DNA of 35,192 nucleotides from the IMG/VR virus record IMGVR_UViG_3300048694_000665, positions 1 to 35,192 of that record; one strand, written 5' to 3'. The position numbers were made by a program, and so were the translations under genes. Origin of the DNA: a virus. Under the pieces are notes generated by a model that saw only the letters and a program-made list of their open reading frames with translations, had not been told where the DNA came from and searched no databases. Below, piece by piece: positions 29,113 through 34,342 of this stretch (position 1 is its first letter; each line of letters opens with the position of its first letter).

Positions 29113-29346
29113 TCATCTCTCCAATGCATGTTCAACTTGCTCCGCGATCCATCGATATGGTACTGCGAATGATCCTAGTGATCGAAGGGTATTGTGGTTA
29201 ATCATCTTCACATCAGCTCGAATCAATGCTTCTACCGGAGGAACACTTGTCGGGCGGTTTGCATCACCGAGACGAACTGATCGTAAAACAGCTGTTAGTG
29301 GGGCAACAACTTGTTCTGCAACGACTGTAGCCGTTGACCTTTTCAT
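29113..29346 (-). CDS. Array A6 small protein 7 with LRS motif, 77 aa
   Basis: HNTLRSLGSFAVPY is the N-x-LRS block of the arrays, followed by WIAEQVEHALER. N-terminal half is Val/Ala/Thr-rich (TATVVAEQVVAPLTAVLRSV). ATGA overlap with the upstream gene. Confidence 0.68.
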   Translation of the reverse strand: MKRSTATVVAEQVVAPLTAVLRSVRLGDANRPTSVPPVEALIRADVKMINHNTLRSLGSFAVPYRWIAEQVEHALER

Positions 29347-29549
29347 TGCAAAGCTCTTTTTAGACTAACAAACACCACATGATCGACTTTTCCGGTTTTT
29401 TTCAAAATTCCTTCATCAGCAACCTCAGCATATATCTTTCCGGACGTTACCTTATCGACAGCTCCTCTCATATGAGCTGTTGCGACGCGGTCTATACTAC
29501 CGCGGTCGATCTTGTCAAGAAGATGAGGATACAAACCAGGTTTAAACAT
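29343..29549 (-). CDS. Array A6 small protein 6, 68 aa
   Basis: Strands GKIYAEVADEG and VDHVVFVS, then the short helix LKRALQ. HMRGAVDKVTSGK precedes. The ending VVFVSLKRAL resembles ITFVDDHLEKAL in the gene at 29717. Overlap of 8 bases upstream, ATGA downstream. Confidence 0.68.
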   Translation of the reverse strand: MFKPGLYPHLLDKIDRGSIDRVATAHMRGAVDKVTSGKIYAEVADEGILKKTGKVDHVVFVSLKRALQ

Positions 29550-29742
29550 CTAATCGCCGTTCAATCTCATGTTGAATCTGGGAACGGACGTTCGTGTTCG
29601 TCGCGCGCTGGGTGGAAAATATCAAATACGAATTCAACACATCAAAACGAATTTTGATTTCAGAATGATATGTGACTTTTTTAGCAAGATCATCCACAAA
29701 ACAGTTCGTCAATTTCTTAGCTTGATCGCGATCGGATAGCAT
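29542..29742 (-). CDS. Array A6 small protein 5, 66 aa
   Basis: Helix LTNCFVDDLAKKV, strands SEIKIRFDVL and SYLIFST, then the C-terminal helix VRSQIQHEIERRLDV. ATG start inside the last 26 bases of the upstream gene. Confidence 0.67.
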   Translation of the reverse strand: MLSDRDQAKKLTNCFVDDLAKKVTYHSEIKIRFDVLNSYLIFSTQRATNTNVRSQIQHEIERRLDV

Positions 29743-29923
29743 TATATAAAGCCTTTTCTAAATGATCATCGACGAACGTTATCGAGTTGATCGGCAACCC
29801 CATTACTATACCATTCGTCGCAATATTAATCTCAACTTCAACTGCACGGTGGCTTCGATCAACTAACGGAATTACAACTAAAGATTGTGTTATATCCGCA
29901 ACGCCGTTGATATAATCATCCAT
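29717..29923 (-). CDS. Array A6 small protein 4, 68 aa
   Basis: Strands SLVVIPLVD, AVEVEINIAT and INSITFVDD, then HLEKALYNAI: the most complete strand-strand-helix example. The ATG at 29923 overlaps the upstream stop by 8 bases; the open frame to 30049 is ignored because it would lie inside a better neighbour. Confidence 0.68.
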   Translation of the reverse strand: MDDYINGVADITQSLVVIPLVDRSHRAVEVEINIATNGIVMGLPINSITFVDDHLEKALYNAIRSRSS

Positions 29924-30107
29924 TGATATCACCAAGTACCTTTTTGACGGCCGACGCGATGTACCATGCATGCGAGATGCCACTGGCAACAGCAGATCTA
30001 GCTTGACGTCGCACAAAAACATCCGCAACATTAATATACTTGCGCTCAAGAGGAGATGTGGTCACCTTTTGTGTTTCTAAGTTGAAATCAACGTCAGGGA
30101 AACTCAT
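29916..30107 (-). CDS. Array A6 small protein 3, 63 aa
   Basis: Strand KYINVADVFVRRQ, then AVASGISHAWYIASAVKKVLGD. ATGA overlap with the upstream gene and an 8-base overlap downstream fix both ends. Function unknown. Confidence 0.67.
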   Translation of the reverse strand: MSFPDVDFNLETQKVTTSPLERKYINVADVFVRRQARSAVASGISHAWYIASAVKKVLGDING

Positions 30108-30319
30108 CGTACTTTATTGCAATAAAAAAAGAGTGCACTTTGTATATCCCACCGCGCTACAGTAATTTCCTTAATGAAAAAATTTCTTATGTAACTGCGC
30201 AGCTGCGGGGTACAACAATCCAAATATGCATCGGAAAGAGATGTGGAAATCAGCCGATGGATGTGTACCGCTGGAGGTTGTCCCACCGGTACATCCACAT
30301 TATTAAATTCTGCCATCAT
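30104..30319 (-). CDS. Array A6 small protein 2, 71 aa
   Basis: N-terminal strand NNVDVPVG, helix ISTSLSDAYLDCC, then strand FFIKEITVARW and helix IQSALFFYCNKV. ATGATG start overlaps the upstream gene by 14-17 bases. The opening codons include an imperfect hairpin (TGTACCG arms) that may be chance. Confidence 0.66.
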   Translation of the reverse strand: MMAEFNNVDVPVGQPPAVHIHRLISTSLSDAYLDCCTPQLRSYIRNFFIKEITVARWDIQSALFFYCNKVR

Positions 30320-30512
30320 TGCACACTTCGTTCAAGGTTCCCATCATATCCCAGCAAATATTACTGCTAGTTCGTATAGAAGTTAACTTCACAACTGTCT
30401 TCCTCAACTTCATCGTGGCAGCCGTATAATACGCATTTGTAAGAGCAGTATACGTAGCAGCATCTATATCCGATTGAGGATTGGTTGGAGAACAATATGG
30501 ATCATACTTCAA
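30303..30512 (-). CDS. Array A6 small protein 1 with CWDMM motif, probable TTG start, 69 aa
   Basis: Helix YTALTNAYYTAATM, strand KLRKTVVKLTSI, then SSNICWDMMGTLNEV, the CWDIM-type block. No ATG fits: the only one would overlap the metallophosphoesterase by 95 bases. A TTG at 30512, with GGAG nine bases upstream and an 11-base overlap, gives normal family length. Confidence 0.63.
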   Translation of the reverse strand: MKYDPYCSPTNPQSDIDAATYTALTNAYYTAATMKLRKTVVKLTSIRTSSNICWDMMGTLNEVCNDGRI

Positions 30513-31317
30513 AGTGCGAAACTCCGTTCCATTGCCGATAACTCGACTCACCACGATACCCGCGGCAGTTTGCAAGTACCTGAGTGTCACCAACATTGTA
30601 CTGACTGATGATGTGTGTGTGACCGCTGATCCAATGAGTGATGTTCGGGTTGTCGAGGATCAGATTGGAAAGGTCCGAACAGTACCCACCATCAATCCCA
30701 TTGCCAACGTGCTCACGATGCAAGCTCTGGTTCGTCGGCCCATGATGGGTAACGACCAAGATCTTGTTATCAGCGAACTGAGCGGCACACTGAGCAATAT
30801 AGTCACGTGAGATCTGATGATCATTATACGTGACGGCGGGAGTAAGCGGCTTTCCGATCTCATTGTTCCAAATGATCCGATAGTCGTTCATTCCCTGAGC
30901 AACGTTTGCCATTGAGATTGGATTACCACGCTCGAAATCTGTCCATAGAGTTGCACCAACTAATTTATAGTCGCCAACTGTCACACACGTGTTGTTCAGC
31001 AACGTGATGTTGTGCAGATTGTTGTCGGCCAAGTACCGACGAAGGTACTCGTCAGTCTTTTGATAGATGCAGTGATAGTGCTCATGGTTACCAAGAACCA
31101 TGTATATCGCGCTGTACTTGTCAAGCAGCTGTGGCTTGAAATGATCAGCAAGGTACTTACGAAGCTTAATCGCACCCTTATCCGTACGCCATGGCGCAAG
31201 ACTGAATGCAGTTAGAATGTCTCCAGCAAGAATAAGAACATCGCCGCCCGGATCGTTTGAGAAATCCGGAAAGTCGAGAAACTCAAGATGAAGATCGCTT
31301 GTGTAACCTATTTTCAT
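30502..31317 (-). CDS. Metallophosphoesterase, second copy type, 271 aa
   Basis: A calcineurin-like phosphoesterase unlike the one at 196-732: SDLHLEF (7-13), ILAGDIL (29-35), LGNHEHYH (75-82), VVTHHGPT and SGHTHIIS supply the metal ligands in order. The longer form resembles bacterial Icc-like enzymes. Substrate unknown. It is embedded between arrays A7 and A6 in one operon. Confidence 0.88.
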   Translation of the reverse strand: MKIGYTSDLHLEFLDFPDFSNDPGGDVLILAGDILTAFSLAPWRTDKGAIKLRKYLADHFKPQLLDKYSAIYMVLGNHEHYHCIYQKTDEYLRRYLADNNLHNITLLNNTCVTVGDYKLVGATLWTDFERGNPISMANVAQGMNDYRIIWNNEIGKPLTPAVTYNDHQISRDYIAQCAAQFADNKILVVTHHGPTNQSLHREHVGNGIDGGYCSDLSNLILDNPNITHWISGHTHIISQYNVGDTQVLANCRGYRGESSYRQWNGVSHFEV

Positions 31318-31519
31318 TGTCTATCACTTTCCATATTGTAGTGCGGATCTGTTGATCTAGATCAGTTGCTATTTGTCGGATGTTTCGTGTAACGAATTCG
31401 GCGGGCGAACGCAGAGAACAAAACATCGGGAACTCCTCAATCCATATGTTTTGATTCGATATATCCCATGTTGGGGACTCCGTCGCATCATGGATTATCG
31501 TTTCGGTTGTCTTTCTCAT
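31283..31519 (-). CDS. Array A7 small protein 3, 78 aa
   Basis: FCSLRSPAEFVTRNIRQIATDL carries the LRS block, followed by the helix DQQIRTTIWKVIDN and a basic tail. ATGA overlap upstream; it overlaps the metallophosphoesterase start by 35 bases. Confidence 0.66.
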   Translation of the reverse strand: MRKTTETIIHDATESPTWDISNQNIWIEEFPMFCSLRSPAEFVTRNIRQIATDLDQQIRTTIWKVIDNENRLHKRSSS

Positions 31520-31728
31520 TTGTAGGGAACCAAATCAAGTAGAACCCGTTCAATCTCATTTGAGGGGGCATGTATGTTGACCTGTGTGATCCTAACAGCT
31601 CCACCTCGCGTCTGAGCATCACCGGCCTTTGTTGTTCGAAACCAGACTTCAAAATACATCAATTGATATGTGGTTGCATTTGTTGTGGGCACCGGAGGCG
31701 ACTTTATCGGGACGAATGGTTTATGCAC
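31516..31728 (-). CDS. Array A7 small protein 2, GTG start, 70 aa
   Basis: Two strong strands, TYQLMYFEVWFRTT and GAVRITQVNIHA, then SNEIERVLLDLV. No ATG is available; the GTG at 31728 gives family length and a 25-base overlap with the upstream gene. A TTG at 31803 would overlap it by 100 bases. Confidence 0.63.
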   Translation of the reverse strand: MHKPFVPIKSPPVPTTNATTYQLMYFEVWFRTTKAGDAQTRGGAVRITQVNIHAPSNEIERVLLDLVPYK

Positions 31729-31919
31729 TGTTCTATTGCACTCTCGATTAAAAATCGAATTACAAAACGATCTATTGTTCTTGTCGCATCGCGCACGTCG
31801 CAATACGCAATTTGGGTCACATGAAGTGCTCCGTGATTTGCGGAGATCGTTTTCGATGTCAACGAGTCGCTTATTGAAGCGGTTCGTGCATCAGCGTCTG
31901 CGAATGGACCATTTGACAT
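31704..31919 (-). CDS. Array A7 small protein 1 (leader gene), predicted leaderless, 71 aa
   Basis: N-terminal Asp/Ser/Thr-rich part (DADARTASISDSLTSK), strand ALHVTQIAYCDVRD, then a helix (RFVIRFLIESAIEQCI). Its ATG (31919) lies exactly at the predicted +1 of P10, within one arm of a perfect inverted repeat, so there is no leader. Confidence 0.7.
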   Translation of the reverse strand: MSNGPFADADARTASISDSLTSKTISANHGALHVTQIAYCDVRDATRTIDRFVIRFLIESAIEQCINHSSR

Positions 31920-31954
31920 TTGGTCAATATCAACTACAATCGACCAAATGTCAA
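31913..31954 (-). promoter_or_regulatory. Promoter P10 inside a perfect 13-base inverted repeat
   Basis: TTGACA (31954-31949), 17 bases, GATATT (31931-31926), six bases, ATG at 31919. Arms TTGACATTTGGTC (31913-31925) and its complement (31942-31954) flank a 16-base centre, so both the -35 and the start codon lie in the repeat. A dimeric repressor binding both arms, or an mRNA/DNA cruciform, would silence the operon. Confidence 0.85.
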
Positions 31955-31966
31955 CAGGGACGGTAA

Positions 31967-32440
31967 CTACTTGAAAATGCTAATGATATCGTCAAATGCG
32001 CCGCGAAGGTACTTCTGCATTTCCTCTGGGGTAGCATCCTCAATACCGTCACGGTCGGAATCGCCGTCCTTAATGATCTTGCCCTTCTTGTGAGCAGGCG
32101 CCGGAGGAGGTAAAACACTATCAACTGCATCTTTGACATACTTGCCAATCTCAGCTGGCGTGGCGTCCTCGATGCCGTCATGGTCAGAGTCATTTTCAAC
32201 GACTGGCTTCTTGGTAACCGGAACAACAACTGGCGCAGGAATCGTATTTGCAACTGGAGCCGGTGTAACCGGAACAATAACTGGTCCTGCAGGAATAGTA
32301 TTTGCTACCGGTTCAGGAGCCTTAACAGGTCCGCTATGCTGAACAAACGGCTCGTTATTCGATATTGCATCAATTACGCCCTGCAGGTAATCTTGAATCC
32401 CCTGCAGCTTAACCTGAGTTGTCTTTAGCTTGTCTTCCAT
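31967..32440 (-). CDS. Protein with two calcium-type DxDxDG repeats, 157 aa
   Basis: N-terminal helix (LKTTQVKLQGIQDYLQGVIDAI), a Pro/Val/Ala-rich linker with repeated VANTIPA (46-80), then two copies of a 28-residue unit: DSDHDGIEDATPAEIGKYV (84-) and DSDRDGIEDATPEEMQKYL (127-). The D-x-D-x-D-G loop followed by a helix is like dockerin, EF-hand and thrombospondin type 3 calcium sites. It could be a structural, adsorption or scaffolding protein. Last gene before P10. Confidence 0.75.
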   Translation of the reverse strand: MEDKLKTTQVKLQGIQDYLQGVIDAISNNEPFVQHSGPVKAPEPVANTIPAGPVIVPVTPAPVANTIPAPVVVPVTKKPVVENDSDHDGIEDATPAEIGKYVKDAVDSVLPPPAPAHKKGKIIKDGDSDRDGIEDATPEEMQKYLRGAFDDIISIFK

Positions 32441-32451
32441 CGTCGATCTCC

Positions 32452-32703
32452 TTAGTTATATTCGTTTGTCTCGACGAGATCACTGTACTGCTGATACTCA
32501 ATTCGGCCGAGTGGATTGTAAATCTTAACGGTGACAGATGTTGCCTGTGGATCAAGCGATGCAACATACTTTGGATCAGTCAAAGCATATGCGCTATCAC
32601 GATCGTCAAATTCGAATGTTAGTTTGTCTAGTTTTACATCATCCCACAGATACATCTCAACAACATAGACTTTTCTTTCGCTAGGTCTACGGCGATGTGG
32701 CAT
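32452..32703 (-). CDS. Hypothetical protein, 83 aa
   Basis: Starts MPHRRRPSERKVYVVEMYLW, then DKLTFEFDDRDSAY and VTVKIYNPLGRIEYQQY. Beta-rich, unknown. The ATG at 32703 overlaps the glycosyltransferase end by 17 bases; the extra upstream frame is ignored. Confidence 0.7.
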   Translation of the reverse strand: MPHRRRPSERKVYVVEMYLWDDVKLDKLTFEFDDRDSAYALTDPKYVASLDPQATSVTVKIYNPLGRIEYQQYSDLVETNEYN

Positions 32704-33751
32704 TGAAGTATCCTTTCCAGATTCTTTTTGTGTTGTTAGTATACTTATGAAGAGCGTCCTGATTAAGTCCCACATTCCAATCCGCATTGTCGTATGCTCT
32801 CTGTAATTTCGCTACTATGTCCTTGCTGTCTGTTGGATCAGCACTAAACCATTTCGAACCCCATGGGATCTCGTTTGTCGTAACAATTGGTACCCCCTGA
32901 GTAACCAAGTCTGCAGCAACGATATTAAACGTCTCGGTGAATGTCACCTGCATTCCTATATCCATTTGGCCGCATGTTTTTAAGAAGTCTGCGCGTTCTG
33001 TCCACTTGTGAACGACCATTCTATCACCACGATCAAACAAATGTTCAAACAGTCCTCTAAGATTGTTGACGACTGGCTGGCCCTTCATTTCAACACGGCC
33101 AGCATTGACATGGAATGCCAATTTTTTACCGTTGTTATGAGCAAACTCAGCAGCTGCAATCGCCTGCATCAGATGATTCTTCAAAGGACGAATTGCTCCA
33201 AAGCATCCAACGTCAATCACATCTTTCTTCTTGTTAAGCTTCTTAGCCGGGCGATAATCATCCTGCGGATAGAAGTTTGGAAGATAGACAACCTTCTGCT
33301 TGATCTGCTGTTCGCTGTACCCAAGTAGCTTTGCAAATGTTTCAATCTCTCTCAGCATACGTGGTGCATTTGGCGCAAGGACGATATTATCATGTGCAAG
33401 ATAATCACCAAACCAACTAACGGCGATTCCTTCATTTGCCATAAACGGAAGTTCGCTGTGAATACGAACAATCCAAGTTACTTCTGGGTGCAGCTTTGCA
33501 AGGATATCAAATTTCGATGGGACAACCCACAGCGCTTCAATAATACAATGAGTAGGACGATAGTTAGTCACCTCGCGATCAATATCATTGTTATCCTTGA
33601 CAACAACAAGACGAGAATTATGGCCAATCTCTCTTGCCATTTCACAGACAAACGTTGCTGAGTTATACAACCCAGTTGTTAGACCAATCGTCGAATGAGC
33701 GACTGCATTAAAGTCCTCTCGTCGCTTCAGTACAAATAAAATTCTAGACAT
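32687..33751 (-). CDS. Glycosyltransferase, GT-B type
   Basis: 354 residues, with the N-terminal RILFVLKRRED and GLYNSATFVCEMA, a middle VYLPNFYPQDDYRP, then the donor half: VIDVGCFGAIRPLKNHLMQAIAAAEFA, MDIGMQVTFTETFNIVAADLVTQGVPIV (the E-x7-E-like site) and NEIPWGSKWF. Three glycosyltransferases lie within 23 kb. Starts with GAGGAGCCTAG after a terminator. Confidence 0.83.
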   Translation of the reverse strand: MSRILFVLKRREDFNAVAHSTIGLTTGLYNSATFVCEMAREIGHNSRLVVVKDNNDIDREVTNYRPTHCIIEALWVVPSKFDILAKLHPEVTWIVRIHSELPFMANEGIAVSWFGDYLAHDNIVLAPNAPRMLREIETFAKLLGYSEQQIKQKVVYLPNFYPQDDYRPAKKLNKKKDVIDVGCFGAIRPLKNHLMQAIAAAEFAHNNGKKLAFHVNAGRVEMKGQPVVNNLRGLFEHLFDRGDRMVVHKWTERADFLKTCGQMDIGMQVTFTETFNIVAADLVTQGVPIVTTNEIPWGSKWFSADPTDSKDIVAKLQRAYDNADWNVGLNQDALHKYTNNTKRIWKGYFNATSP

Positions 33752-33762
33752 CTAGGCTCCTC

Positions 33763-33796
33763 AAGACAAAGAAAGCGCGCCAGTATATAGCGCGCT
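33763..33796 (-). terminator. Terminator after the holin-like gene
   Basis: On the minus strand AGCGCGC pairs with GCGCGCT around a 9-base loop, followed by TTTCTTTGTC. It ends the upstream transcript; the glycosyltransferase ATG follows 12 bases on with no recognisable promoter, so some read-through is expected. Confidence 0.75.
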
Positions 33797-33826
33797 CTCA
33801 TAAAATAGACTTACTTCATTTTGCTG

Positions 33827-34024
33827 TTACTTGCTTGGGGTTGTTCCACCAGGTGGTGTTGATGTAATTGTACGAAGAATCGCCATTACAATTGAAGCAC
33901 CGATTGCAACTAGCCCTGCAGGCTTGTCCATGATCGTGTTCCAATCAACCGTTGCAAGGACACCAAATGTCGCCATTAGCGCTGCAGCGATGTAAGTTCT
34001 ATATCCTACTAGTCCAGAAAACAT
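33827..34024 (-). CDS. Small membrane protein, holin-like, 65 aa
   Basis: Two hydrophobic segments (about 9-26 and 36-53: YIAAALMATFGVLATV and GLVAIGASIVMAILRTI) with a Pro/Gly/Thr/Lys tail (STPPGGTTPSK). This resembles small phage proteins often tagged as holins or tail-associated membrane proteins; the function is unproven. With the exported endolysin, holin action is plausible. Confidence 0.68.
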   Translation of the reverse strand: MFSGLVGYRTYIAAALMATFGVLATVDWNTIMDKPAGLVAIGASIVMAILRTITSTPPGGTTPSK

Positions 34025-34066
34025 TGCTAGATCTCCCTTAACATATGTGTATTTCGGTAGTACTAT

Positions 34067-34342
34067 TTAGCTTTCTGAATCTTTCATCTGCCTGTACGCT
34101 TGTATCACTGGGTCGTTTCTGACCCATTTCTCAAGGTCAATTTCATGTAAATTGATCTCGGTTTTAAACCATCGAGGGACAGCACGAGTTTTAATTGGTT
34201 CTATTGAAAACTCGACAGCCGTCTCATTAAACCCAGATTCGGTGACAGGGATTGGTTTAGCAAGGAGATCGGATACACGAATTGCAGGGGTCGCTATTGC
34301 TGCCCCTGCAATTGATCTTAGTAGTGCTCGACGTGATATCAT
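34067..34342 (-). CDS. Tat-signal exported protein, 91 aa
   Basis: Begins MISRRALLRSIAGAAIAT, a twin-arginine motif with a moderate hydrophobic region and a possible AKP cleavage near 28. The mature part (about 60 residues) has FSIEPIKTRAVPRWFKTEI and an acidic, helical end (VRNDPVIQAYRQMKDSES). Not recognised. Second Tat candidate in this window. ATGA overlap with DUF2828. Confidence 0.68.
   Translation of the reverse strand: MISRRALLRSIAGAAIATPAIRVSDLLAKPIPVTESGFNETAVEFSIEPIKTRAVPRWFKTEINLHEIDLEKWVRNDPVIQAYRQMKDSES

Noticed and set aside
29717-30049. A 110-codon reading of array gene 29717
   Set aside because: Its first 42 codons overlap the better gene at 29916-30107; the ATG at 29923 gives the normal overlap and size.
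30240-30300. Imperfect hairpin (TGTACCG arms) in array gene 30104
   Set aside because: Short, imperfect and inside coding sequence; likely chance.
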